DNA from: Alopecurus myosuroides | Lineage: Eukaryota > Streptophyta > Magnoliopsida > Poales > Poaceae | NCBI GenBank assembly: GCA_028641055.1 | Contig: CM054062.1 | Span: 273,575,349-273,639,348, forward strand | Length of the DNA stretch: 64,000 nucleotides | Reading direction: 5' to 3' | Part shown: in pieces, positions 45,727-56,073 of the stretch | Numbering within the stretch: the first letter of the stretch is position 1 | Layout: each line of letters starts with the position of its first letter | Position numbers and translations under genes: made by a program | Notes under the pieces: model-generated | Seen by the model: the letters and a program-made list of their open reading frames with translations, nothing else | Told to the model about the DNA's origin: nothing | Databases searched by the model: none

Positions 45727-45940
45727 TACTATCGCTTGTTGTGCAGAGCGGTACTACCGCTGGGGCACCCGATACTACCGCTAGACCAAGTTAATCTTGG
45801 TGGCAATGTCTTGAAATTCTCTTCACCTTATTGCGTCTAGTTAATATTTCCTGAAATATTTTGACGCATTGTTAGATACTTAGTAGTGTTGTTATCAACT
45901 CCAAAACCTAAGAGAGATCAAAGATGCACATGCACTTTCA
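45727..45940 (-). repeat. C1 5' LTR, part 2
   Basis: It continues the C1 LTR from TACTATCGCTTGTTGTGCAG to GCACTTTCA, matching 24,980-25,190 of the 3' LTR with a few changes. The intact ACTTTCA terminus is followed by the GGTCT duplication. Together with 34,461-35,631 it gives 1,385 bases. Confidence 0.92.
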
Positions 45941-45945
45941 GGTCT

Positions 45946-45975
45946 TCCAACGAGCGTGTGATCTCGTCAGCATCA
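45946..45975 (+). mobile_element. Solo LTR A, terminal 30 bases
   Basis: TCCAACGAGCGTGTGATCTC then GTCAGCATCA, followed by CTTTC (45,976-45,980), the second copy of the duplication that precedes fragment 1 at 18,128-18,132. It completes the LTR after the C1 insertion. Confidence 0.82.
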
Positions 45976-45980
45976 CTTTC

Positions 45981-46357
45981 TGAGGAGGAGGTCCCAGTTT
46001 TTCTCGCCATCACGACGAAGTGCATTTGGGGATTAGCGGCATAGAGGTGCATGAAGTTTGCCTCCTCGAGTGAAGGTGGTGATATTTCTACCATGGTCGA
46101 CTCTGTCGGCTGAGGCCGAGGGTAGTCCCTCAAGCGTAGTACTCCCGTGTGACCCGCACGAAAGTTCAGGTCATCGATCTTGAGATTGATGCTTCTGCCA
46201 AGGGAGTCGAATACTGAGTGTAATGTCAGTGGGTGTTTGGTGAAGGCGATAGATCCGAAGCGAATCGAGTTAGCCTAGATCGAAGAGTCGCAGGTTGATG
46301 GAGATGAAGTCGAAGAGGCCTCGATCCATCTCCCTAGTTTCTCACAGATGGCATCAA
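45981..46357 (-). pseudogene. G1 gag N-terminus and leader
   Basis: The minus-strand frame with Met at 46,092-46,094 (MVEISPPSLEEANF) reads into the CTTTC duplication, where the frame matches the acidic gag segment starting at 18,127. From about 46,095 to 46,357 is the untranslated leader next to the 5' LTR. A TGG-type primer-binding site is not clearly preserved; the bases after the LTR read TTGATGCCATCTGTGAG on the minus strand. Confidence 0.72.
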
Positions 46358-46793
46358 CGAAGAGTATGTGACCTCAACAATCCCCATGGTGAGGGACCCG
46401 GGGTTTCGTAAGGGAAAAGGAGTTGGTGGACTACTCGACTTGATGGGTTACTGCCCTCCGGATCTTTACTCCGATGAGGTGAAAAACAGGTTACATGGGT
46501 GCCGCATAGATTGAATCTAGTGCAGCTCTGGATCTAAGGTTGCTTGCTGTTTCGTGACCCCCTCCCATGCTTTTATATAGATAGCCGGGTCCTAGGGGTC
46601 GCACATGAGTAGGACCCGATTCTAAGTCGGTTAATACTCTTACCTAAATTATCGATCAAAATTTCCCTTGTTTTCACTTCTGTGTGGGCTTCTGTAGCAA
46701 GCATCAATGCAGCTACCTGAATACCTCTTTAAGGTACCTCCTCATGGGCCTCACCGAGTAGGCCTATTGTCAGGGGTCTCTCGGGTACCCCCA
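46358..46793 (-). repeat. G1 5' LTR
   Basis: It aligns with 7,140-7,572 throughout, including CTTTTATATAGATAGCCGGG (TATA region) near 46,570 and GGTCTCTCGGGTACCCCCA at the end. The TG start has probably mutated to CG. Many substitutions separate the two LTRs, marking G1 as much older than G2. Confidence 0.8.
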
Positions 46794-47300
46794 CGTCTCG
46801 GAGACAAGGATGTATTCATGAGTTCCTCTTTTTGAGGGGAGTACGTCTCATTGGAGGGTGTAAGTTTCGCCACGAGGGCCTACTCAATGCCACAAAGGCC
46901 TCACCCTATTCTCCGATGAACCTCGCCACAAAGTCCTACTTCACCTTCCACTATTGGAGTCCTTCAAGTCGGAATCCGGAGCCTTTACAATGATCTTGAG
47001 GCACACACCCACAACTGAATTGGGGGCTCTCAAGAACAGCAAGAATCTGTTACAAGCAACAAGTGAGTAACACAAGATCTAGGTTTTCCACAAGGAAACC
47101 CTAGACACAAATCCCTCAAGTGAATGAGGGGAAAATGAAAAATGGCTTGGTGAAGTTGTAGATCGGGGGCTTATCCTTCAATCCTCCAAATATCAACGAG
47201 TATGGGTAGAGGAACTAGAAGATCTCAAGATTTGTTGCGCTCAATTAATGGTGGCCTTCAATGCTGGACGAGCTAATTGGAGCTAGGAGAAGGAGGAGGG

Positions 47301-47308
47301 TATTTATA
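47301..47308 (-). promoter_or_regulatory. TATA box of C2 3' LTR
   Basis: TATAAATA on the minus strand, at the same place in the LTR as the C1 TATA box and preceded on the transcription side by the AATATCCGG array. Confidence 0.78.
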
Positions 47309-47337
47309 GCCCTCCTCCAAATGTAGCCATTTGACTT

Positions 47338-47870
47338 GATTTGGGGCCCGAAATATCCGGCCTAAGTTGGGGACGGAATATCCGCCCCCCGGAATATCCG
47401 GCCTCCTGCCAAATATTCCGGCCCAAATTTTCGGGCTAATTCTATGAGAAAACCACTTGAGTCCTTAGCCATTTCTACGATCTTCAACGAACACCACGGA
47501 ATATCCGACCTCCTACCAATATACCGGACCAAAAATTTTGGGTGGGTTCTGTGATAGAACCACCCAGGTCCTTAGTCGAAATCCTCCTCTAGGAAAACCC
47601 ACACCAGAATATCCGGCCCCAGAGCAAATTTCCAAGCCAATATTCCCGGTGGCTTCTGCGAGTGAACCACCCAGGTCCTTAGAATTTTTTCCTGCCTGGC
47701 ATTTTCACCCTGGCATATCTGTCCTAGAAGAAAATATTCCGGTTCACTTCTGTGATTGAACCACTTAGGTCTTTAGCCATATTTCTGGGCTAAAAAACTT
47801 GGCACCGGAATATCCGGCCTAAACCAAATATTCCAGCCTTGGTATAGAGCTTTTCTCTGATCTTTTTGGT
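47338..47870. repeat. AATATCCGG motif array and ~105-bp repeats in U3 of C2 LTR
   Basis: GGAATATCCGGCC-type motifs occur at about 47,351, 47,376, 47,391, 47,500, 47,591 and 47,809, with inverse AAATATTCCGG forms between. In addition four roughly 105-base units each contain a hairpin-like TTCTGTGATAGAACC and CCAGGTCCTTAG (near 47,435, 47,548, 47,655 and 47,746). The array replaces the GCGGTACTACCGC array of C1. Confidence 0.85.
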
Positions 47871-47986
47871 GGCACCAGTTTGTATGATTTTATCTATATA
47901 ACCTGCACCACTCAACATGATGTTAAAACATCATTAGTGTTGTTATCTAAGACACAAAACACTAGGGATCAAGAAATTTTCTTTCA

Positions 47987-48186
47987 ACGTCCCCTTTTTG
48001 GTGTTAGATGATAACACATGGGTTTGCAATAAAATTAACCACAAAACATATTAGCTCCCCCTAGATATGTGCATAGGAATTTAAATGGAATAACAACACA
48101 AAGGGTTCACACACAATAACATTAAGGTTCCAAACCAAGCAAATAGTTCCAAACACAAATAAAAAAATGGACACAAGCGCTCAAAA
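47987..48186 (-). other. C2 internal 3' end, truncated
   Basis: It begins with the purine tract (minus CAAAAAGGGGACGT) next to the LTR, then AT-rich 3' non-coding sequence of Copia style. At 48,186 it is joined abruptly to RT coding sequence identical to C1 position 29,401, the junction of the tandem duplication. Confidence 0.75.
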
Positions 48187-48644
48187 CCAACTTCAAAACC
48201 ACGGTCATCCAACAACTCTCTAAGGTGTTCATACCACGCACGTGGTGCTTGTTTAAGTCCATAGAGCGCCTTATCGAGCTTGTAGACATGGTTAGGAAAG
48301 TTGAGATTCTCGAACCCCGAAGGTTGCTTAACATATACCTCCTCTTTTAGTTGACCATTCAAGAAAGCACTTTTAACATCCATTTGTTGCAATTTGAAAT
48401 TATGCGAAGATGCATAAGCAAGAAGGATACGGATGGACTCAAGGCGAGCCACGGGAGCATAGGTTTTATCAAAGTCAATGCCTTCAACTTGAGTGTAACC
48501 TTGAGCTACCAATCTTGCCTTGTTCCTTATAACAATGCCATGATCATCTTGCTTGTTCTTGAATATCCACTTAGTGCCAATAACATTGTGGCAATCTTTG
48601 GGCTTCTCAACTAATCTCCAAACTTTGTTGCGCTCAAAGTTATT
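48187..48644 (-). pseudogene. C1-copy RT fragment (5' third only)
   Basis: It corresponds to 29,401-29,858. It keeps the start of RT up to [11 protein letters not shown] and is cut by the duplication junction before the YVDD box, so the copy has no catalytic RT and no RNase H. The minus-strand frame runs on into C2 sequence to 48,081, giving a chimeric open frame of 143 codons. Confidence 0.88.
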
Positions 48645-48784
48645 AGCTCATCATGCATTGCTTCAACCCAATCAGAGTCCTCAAGAGCTTCAAACACTTT
48701 CTTTTATTCCACCATATATATGTGAGCTTGATGCTCACTAAAATGTGCCAATTGCCTTCTTGTGGATCTTCTAGCTTGAATATC

Positions 48785-50044
48785 TTACACGACCTTGTTG
48801 TCTTGGGAATCAATTTGCTTCAAAGCTCTTCTTATCCTTCTAGCACGACGGGCTTTGATCTCCTCATTATTGCGAGGAGGGATCACTTGATCATCTTGAT
48901 CATTTGGGTCCCCGTCTTGACCAACTTGGCCTTGATCATCATCATCATCATCATCATCATCATACATTTCTTCAACACTAGCTTCAACTTGAGAAGAGGA
49001 GGATGAGGATGGTTGATCTTGGACTTGACCTTGACTAGCATGAATGATAGGAGTGGTTGCATCTTGCGTAGTAACTTGGTCAATAAGAGGAGGGTCTTCA
49101 ACATGTTCTTGGGTAGGTGCATCACTTGGCTCCTTGGCTTGTTCTTCTATTGTAGAGGAGGGCTCCACTTGAGTAGAGCATAGTCCTTCTCGAGTCGCCA
49201 TAAGGTGTCCCTCGATGGGGCGGAAAAATCCCACACCCATCCTTACTATGGCTTCTTGAGGCCTTTCAACATCTACATTAGAAACCTGAAATTGCGCCAC
49301 TTGGGAGCCATCATTTTCCTCGAAAACCACACTACAAGATTCTATGAAAATCCGTGAGGCTTTGTCAAAGACTCTATAAGTGTGGGATTAGGCACCGTAA
49401 CCAAAAAATATACCCTCAATAGTTTTGGATTAAAATTTAGACAACCTAACACCCTTGATCAAATAGAAGCACTTACAACCGAATACACGGAAGTAGGAGA
49501 CTTTGGGCTTGTTGACGGTGAGGATCTCATATGGAGTCTTTTCCAAGACCTTGCGGATGTAGAGGTGGTTGGAGGAGTGGCATGCGGTGGATATGGCCTC
49601 GGCCCATAAATATTGGGGAGAAGAATACTCCGCCAACATGGTCCTTGCCAAATCCAAGAGAGTGCGATTCTTCCTTTCGGCAACACCATTTTGTTGAGGA
49701 GTGTAAGTGGCGGAGTATTGATGACGAATGTCTTCTTCACTAAGGAATTCATTCAAAGTGTAGTTCTTGAACTCCGAACCATTATCACTCCTAATAGCCA
49801 TGATTTGAACATTGTGTTGATGTTGCACTTCGTTGGAGAAGTCGATGATGGTTTGTTCAGTTTCACTCTTGCACTTGAAGAAATAAACCCAAGTGTATCT
49901 TGAATAATCATCGACAATCACCAAGAAATACTTCTTGCCACCAATACTTGCCTCGGGCACGGCACCAAAGAGATCAATATGGAGAAGCTCCAAGATCCTC
50001 TTTGATGAAATAATAGTCTTGTCCTTGTGCGAGATATCATGCAT
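48785..50044 (-). pseudogene. C1-copy integrase and pol linker
   Basis: It corresponds to 29,999-31,258 with the same stops. The integrase D,D,E residues are unchanged. The linker differs at its last codon (Leu to Val) and at one silent or non-coding site. The Asp run from the CAT microsatellite has the same length. Confidence 0.9.
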
Positions 50045-50095
50045 CTTTCCTTCAACACACGACCTACAAACACGATCTTTGGAAAAGGAAACATC

Positions 50096-50602
50096 TTATT
50101 TTAGTCCGACAATAAGGACACCTTTGTGAAGACTTTGCAAAGTTCTCATGTTGACATGGGATAAGCGGCGATGCCACAACCATCCCACGTCCGCCTTTCC
50201 AAAAAGACACATTGATTGAGAGTTGGTAGACTTCAAAAAATCCACCACGAACAACTCATTTTCAACATGTCCCACGTATGCGACGTCAAGAGTCTTGCTC
50301 CTCAAAAGGACCACAATATCTTCATCAAAAAAGACGGAGAAACCCATCTTTCCAAGAGAGCGGACGGAAAGTAAATTTAAACCAAGGGATTCGACAAGCA
50401 TGACGTTCACGATAGTGATATCGGGAGCAATCACAACCTTGTCGAACCCCGATACCTTAGACGAGGACGAGTCTCCATAAGTGAGGGTTGCTTGTATGTC
50501 ATTTGGGCGCAACTCCGTCACAAGTTCTTTGCTTCCGGTCATATGACTAGTGCATCCACTATCAATTATCCATTTAGACCCACCGGAAGCATAGTCCTGC
50601 AA
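50096..50602 (-). pseudogene. C1-copy protease and pre-integrase region
   Basis: The protein is identical to the 31,310-31,816 copy, including the terminal TAA. Two silent substitutions are near 50,192-50,203. Confidence 0.9.
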
Positions 50603-50606
50603 CAGA

Positions 50607-53191
50607 TCATTGACTAGAGTTAGGACCCAAGGAGGGTCCCTTCATGTTAGCAACAAGGGTCTTTGGAACCCAAATGGTATAGTCAATGTAACCCTCAATA
50701 GGACCAACATATTTAGCTTGCACAACACCATAATAATCAACATATAAGAAATGGTGTGGATTTTTAGTTCCCGCGGAGATGCTACGAGTAGTGTTGTCCC
50801 TCATGACACTACTACTCTAAGCAACATTGCTTGCTTATGCGGGTGTGCTACGAGTAATGTTGTCCCTAATGACAATACTACCCGAGGCATCATTGTTGGC
50901 CTTCTTCTTGCTCTTCTTCTTCTTCTTCTTGGCAACATAGCCAAGACCTTGCTTGCCCACCTGTGGCCTTGGAGCACTCAATTGTGGTCTAGCAACAACC
51001 ACATGAGGACTAGGGGCCACCACTTGTGGGGTGGAGACCACAACCTTCTCAACTTGAGGGCCTTTGCCCTTGAGCCTTGCAAGCTCATCTTTCAACCTAG
51101 AATTTTCCTCAATAATATTTGCATGATCACAAGAAGAAGTAGAGGTTCTAGGGTTGTTAAGTTGATTAAGTTGAGTTTGAAGTTGTTCATGCAACTCTTT
51201 GAGGGAAGAATGTTGACTCTCCAAAGCTTTGTGAGCCTCGGTTAGTTTTTCAAACTCCTCGGTTAGTTTACCATGACCAACACCAAACTCAAACTTATCC
51301 TTTTTAGCCTTTTTATATTTAGCAATTGCAAGGTCACGTTCCTTAGTGATATTAGAAACAATTTCATTATGAGTTTCTTCAACAAATTCAAGTTCCTCCT
51401 AAAGAGAAACTCTACCATCATGCTCTTCCTCAAGAGTCATGGAGAGGGATGCAATTTCATCCGCATCCCTTCTCTCAATCTCACCTTTCTACTCAAGAGC
51501 TTCATGGGCCTCTCCCAATTGGCTCATGAGATTCTCAAAGTACTTCTTGGTCTCCCCTTGTATGTTAGACATAAAACGTTCCAAAGAGAGCATTTCATCT
51601 TCTACTCTAAGACTAGCAAGATTTTCTAGTTCACTTGGGGTCTTAGAGTTAGGAGAAGGTGATACCTCCGAGGCCTTAGCCATGAAGCACTTGGCATTTG
51701 GGTGAGGATGATTTTCATTGGGGGGTTCAAAGAGAGATGAAGACGATGGTGTAGAAGCAATAGCAAGAGCGTCCACTTCACTTGTGGTTTCTTCTTCTTC
51801 ATCACTCCCGGAATCATATTCCTCTTGAGTCACAAGAACAAACTTGGTGGGAGACTTCTTGTTGAAGGGTTTCTTCTTGAAATGAGGTTTCTTGTACTCA
51901 ACCTTGGACTTGTCCTTGCGAACGAGCTTGCCACTATGGTGTTCTCTATTTTCATAGGGACACTCTGCAATGAAGTGGTGCTTATCTTGACAATTGAAGC
52001 AAGACCTCACTTTTTGAGCCCCATCATTGCCATATAGAGACTTGGTCTTCTCCTCAACAAATTTCTTGGCCTTGGGAGATTCCTCCAAAACTCTTGCATG
52101 GTGAGAGCAATGATATCCTTGAGCATGGGATCATACTCTTGATCCTTCAATGGATCCAACACCTCATTGCCTTCTTATTCATACTCAACCTCTTGAGACA
52201 CAACCTTGGCCTTCAAAGCAACGGATGCCCCTTTGTGCATTCCTATGGCCCTACGGTTGTCAAGAGCATTCTTGGTTTGCACTTGATAGGAGCACATTTC
52301 TTGCATGACTTGAGTTGAGGTCATAGAAGGGAAGTCATCTCTTCCTTGAATGCTCTTCAAGTCCCCGCCCTCAAATGGCATGAGGTCAATCATGTACTTC
52401 CTTTTGATCCAAGCATCATCAATGTACTTGGCACCAACATTAGTGAATTCGGTGGCAAGTATCTTGAGCCTTCGGTACATGTATTTGTGGTTTTCTCCAT
52501 CATGCATATAGAACCCTTCGACCTCATTGGTTAAGGCATCATATCTATTCCTTTGCATGCTCTCATTTCCCACAAACATGACGACAAGAGTGTCCCATGT
52601 TTCCTTGGCGGTGGAATATTGTTGAAGATGCGGCATGTGGTTAGGGCCCACGGCTTGTTGAAGAATTGACAAAGAGGTGTAGTTGAGTTGAAAATCTACG
52701 ACTTCTCTTCTTGTTAGGTTCTTGGGGTTATGAGGCTTGTATCCATAATGAGTGACCCTCCAAAGCTTTATACAAGAAGAGTTCAAGAGAGTCTCCATGT
52801 AATATTGCCATTCACGAAAAGAATATGCATCAATTTTAGGTGGATCTCCCCTAGGAATTATATGAGGATGTCGGACGGGAGGATCGGGAGAATAACTTCC
52901 GGGGACGGAGTGAAATTCTCCATCTCCTTATGTACCCTTCTTCGTGGAGTTCTCGACGGAAGAAATTTTAGATGGATCACCATCTACCCCTTTCTTGGCG
53001 CCCTCCGGAGATTTTTCCGGAGGGGATGAGCCGGTAACCTCCGGTCCTTTGTCTTTCAAGAGTTCCATCAAGACCTGAAGCAACTCATCGATTTTGGTGT
53101 CTATGGATGAGGTCAATTAGTTTTTCAACTCATTGAGATCATTCATGGACACCGGCGCCGCGGAACCTTCGGTATCCGATTCATCACCCAT
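50607..53191 (-). pseudogene. C1-copy gag
   Basis: It corresponds to 31,821-34,405, with the same frameshifts and stops. Differences noted: Tyr for His and Lys for Asn in the PQV-tail frame (50,835-51,224), and Asp for Ala in the capsid frame (52,175-52,798). The zinc knuckle is identical. Confidence 0.88.
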
Positions 53192-53226
53192 ACTTAAACT
53201 CTTAGGCGGTTAAGCCCGATAGAAGA

Positions 53227-53244
53227 GCCGAGGCTCTGATACCA
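53227..53244 (-). promoter_or_regulatory. C1-copy primer-binding site (tRNA-iMet)
   Basis: Same TGGTATCAGAGCCTCGGC on the minus strand as at 34,441-34,458, two bases from the LTR. Confidence 0.93.
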
Positions 53245-53246
53245 AT

Positions 53247-54418
53247 TGAAAGTAAAGTATAGGCACCTAGAGGGGGGGGTGAATAGGTGCTAGAACCAAT
53301 TTTAATTTTTCTTTAACAATTAGGCTTGACACAAAGGTAAATTCTCTAGATGATGCAACTACGGGGAATTTACCTATATGACAAGGCAAGCACAATAACA
53401 ATACAAGCAAGAGTAAAGGAGGAAGGGAACGAGGTAACCAATATGAAGCACACGGAGACACGATGTATTCCCGAGTTCCTCCTTGTTAAGGGAGTACGTC
53501 TCGTTGGAGGGGTGTGAGCTCGCCACAAAGGCCTCACCCTATTCTCCAATGAACCCCGCCACAAAGGTCTAGTTCACCTTCCACTATTAATCCCCTTTGA
53601 GGCGGGAATCTATTCCTTTACAAACAATCTTGGGGAGCACACACAAAACCAAATTGGGGGCTCCCAACAATCTCAAACAACCAACAAGTGTAGCAATGGT
53701 GTCTAGGTTTTCCACAAGGAAACCCTAGACTAGATCCCTCAAGAATACGAGGGGGAAATGAAGATCGGCTCAGTGAAGATGTAGATCGGGGTCTTCTCCT
53801 TCAATCCTCCAAGCATCAACAAGTTTGGGTGGAGGGATTGGAAGAAATCTAACTTTGGAGGCTCAATAAATGCTTGTCTTCAATGCTGGAGTGAGCAACC
53901 TTTTGGGGAAGAAGGGGATGGGGTATTTATATCCCCCTCCCCAAACTAGCCGTTTGACCCTTTTTCGTGCCTAGCGGTACTATCGCTGGGGCCAGCGGTA
54001 CTGCCGCTACCTGGCAACGTGAGCGGTACTGGGGTGTCCCAGACACAGGCGCGAGAGGTACCACCGCCAACGTACTGTGGTACTCCAGCAGCGGTACTAC
54101 CGCGAGTGCACACCGGTACTACCGCTGGCCACAACTTCGAATTAAATCGAAGTGGCTGGCGGTAGTACTAGGGCACTACCGCCCTAGTACCGTAAACGTT
54201 ATCGTGAGCAAATCCTTGCTGGCGGTAGAAGGGCCGGTACTAAGGGCGGTACTACCGCTTCCTGGAAGCAGCGGTACTACCGCCAGTCAGTAACGGTACT
54301 ACCGTTGAGCAAGGTTTTGCTCCTAGATCAATATGACCACAGCGGTACTACCGAGCCAGTACTTGTGAAGTACCGCTGGATATAGTAGCGATTTTCACTC
54401 TGGCGGTACTGGGCGCGG
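53247..54418 (-). repeat. C1-copy 5' LTR, part 1
   Basis: It matches 34,461-35,631 with one inserted G (eight instead of seven after CCTAGA) and a few substitutions. It ends with CGCGG (54,414-54,418) before the G2 copy. TATA box at 53,924-53,931. Confidence 0.93.
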
Positions 54419-56073
54419 TGTCGTGGGATAATCACGGCAGACGTTACCGGGGGTAACTTATCTTGGGGCAAGACGACGCTGGTGCTTGGGAGAGGGTTTA
54501 GCTCAAAGGAAAACATGATGATATGCGATCTGGTAGCCGGCAAGCAAGTCGCCGAGTCTCCAATCTCGATATATTAATCTCAACTCTCGTATTACACTGG
54601 ATACTCGATACCTAGCAATCTTGTTCTAACTCTTGGGGTCCTGAACCTAACCTAGGGGCCGGCTTATAAAGCATCCGGATCCCTGGCCTGTTCTCCAAGG
54701 CGTACTCTGAGTCCTACCCGAACACTGCTTACAAAACCCTAAACTTCCTTACCGGAACCCACAATCCGGGTTACCAGGCCTACGATCTTGGGCCTTCTAG
54801 AAGCTCCTTTATTCTAGCCGGGTCTTTGCGCAGCGTCCTTTGGGCCGAGTTACACATTGGCGTTGGGCTACCGGGTTATCATCCCTCCATCAGTAGTCCC
54901 CAGAATAGCCTGGGCTTCACGGGAACCTCGTTGAAGCGCTCGCTATTCCCTGCAAAAATATCAAACGTACAAGTCCATAGAGTCCGGGTTCAGGTGCTTT
55001 GATAAACAGCTAGGCCTAACTCCAAGGTGGCCATATAGTAACCCGGCTTTCTCTAGGTCCTTCTTTTACTTTTTCCGGATCAATGCCCTGATAAAAATGT
55101 CAAAGATCCGGCTCACTTTACTCGATAATTGACCCTGATGTTGCGGAGAAGATCTACTTCTTATCTCTGTCCAGATATCTCGTCCAGCACTTAAAGCGTA
55201 TCTCACAAAATCCGGATAGATAGCCGTTATCCCGAAATTCCCGGTTCTTGCCCGTTGGACTAGGTTTATCCGCCCGCACCCTTATAAATAGGTACTTAGG
55301 GGTTAACCTAACCCCAACGGCTCATTTCCCCCTTTTCCCTCTTCTCTTCACTTCCGCGCTCGAGCTCGCAGAGCACCATCACGGAGACCTCACGCGCGTC
55401 GCCGGAGCCAACCCGCCGCCGGCTACGCTCCGCCACGATTCGCCCCGCGCCGCCGCCAAGATCCGCCGCCGCGCCCTCAACCTGCCCGCCGGGGATCGCA
55501 AGGGGGCACCAAGACTGCGCCATTTGCCGTCGCCGCGTGCTGCTCCAATCTCCTCCAGTAAGTTCCTTGTATCCACTAATTCAACCCCGCAATTTTTCGA
55601 TTTACTCTAGATTAGATCTAGGTCAACCCGCGGGCCACTTTTCTTGTCGCGCCGGATTAGGTCGCTTAGATGCTTGCTAATTACTCCAATAGCTTGATTG
55701 ATGGTCACACACCACTCTCCTATCATCATTAACCATTAATTTCTCCGTAGAATCGTCCGCAACTTTTTCAACCTAGATCCATTTCGCCAAAATTTTCCGC
55801 GCCTGTCATTGACACCCGGAAAATCCTCTTCTTCCGGCTCTTTTGCTTGTAGTAGATACATGGGAAATCACCCGTCTTCCTCAAACACTTTTCAATACGT
55901 AAGTACCCAATAGTTTCTATGCTGATACTTGATACCCGGATAACTTGTAATCTTTCGCATCGTCCAACGATACCCGGATACTTCTTATTTTTCATGCCAT
56001 CGATACTGCTTGCACATACTCGGGTAATCTCATTTCCTGTACCTCTTTGTCTTGTGCTTCACAGGTTGATCCC

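Larger units (their letters stand above)
23807..45940 (-). mobile_element. C1: complete Copia retrotransposon (SIRE/Maximus-type layout) with G2 inside its 5' LTR
   Basis: LTRs of about 1,384 bp with TGAAAGT...ACTTTCA ends bound the element, and GGTCT duplications flank it (23,802-23,806 and 45,941-45,945). The primer-binding site matches tRNA-iMet. Minus-strand order is gag, protease, integrase, RT, RNase H (Copia order), then an extra ORF before the 3' LTR. Without G2 it is about 12.0 kb. The two LTRs differ at several percent by eye, and stops and frameshifts break gag and pol, so it is not autonomous now. Confidence 0.93.
7140..46793 (-). mobile_element. G1: decayed Gypsy (Tat-type layout) retrotransposon, carrying nested insertions
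   Basis: Related LTRs of about 433 and 436 bp bound the element (7,140-7,572 and 46,358-46,793). Without the nested block at 18,133-45,980 it is about 11.8 kb. The minus strand reads gag, protease, RT, RNase H and integrase, which is Gypsy order. A plus-strand gene lies between pol and the 3' LTR, as in Grande/RIRE2-like Tat elements. The LTRs differ at many positions and every coding domain is frameshifted, so it is old and inactive. The TSD is not clean: TGGAG at 7,135-7,139 and CGGAG at 46,799-46,803 are candidates, but five bases separate the latter from the LTR end. Confidence 0.8.
46794..47986 (-). repeat. C2 Copia 3' LTR, second fragment
   Basis: It resumes the LTR begun at 6,932 with GGAGACAAGGATGTATTCATGAG, collinear with the C1 LTR through the CCACAAAGGCCTCACC and TTTTCCACAAGGAAACCCTAG segments and the TATA box (47,301-47,308). 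It ends CTTTCA at 47,986. The part upstream of the TATA box has a wholly different repeat array from C1. Confidence 0.85.
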
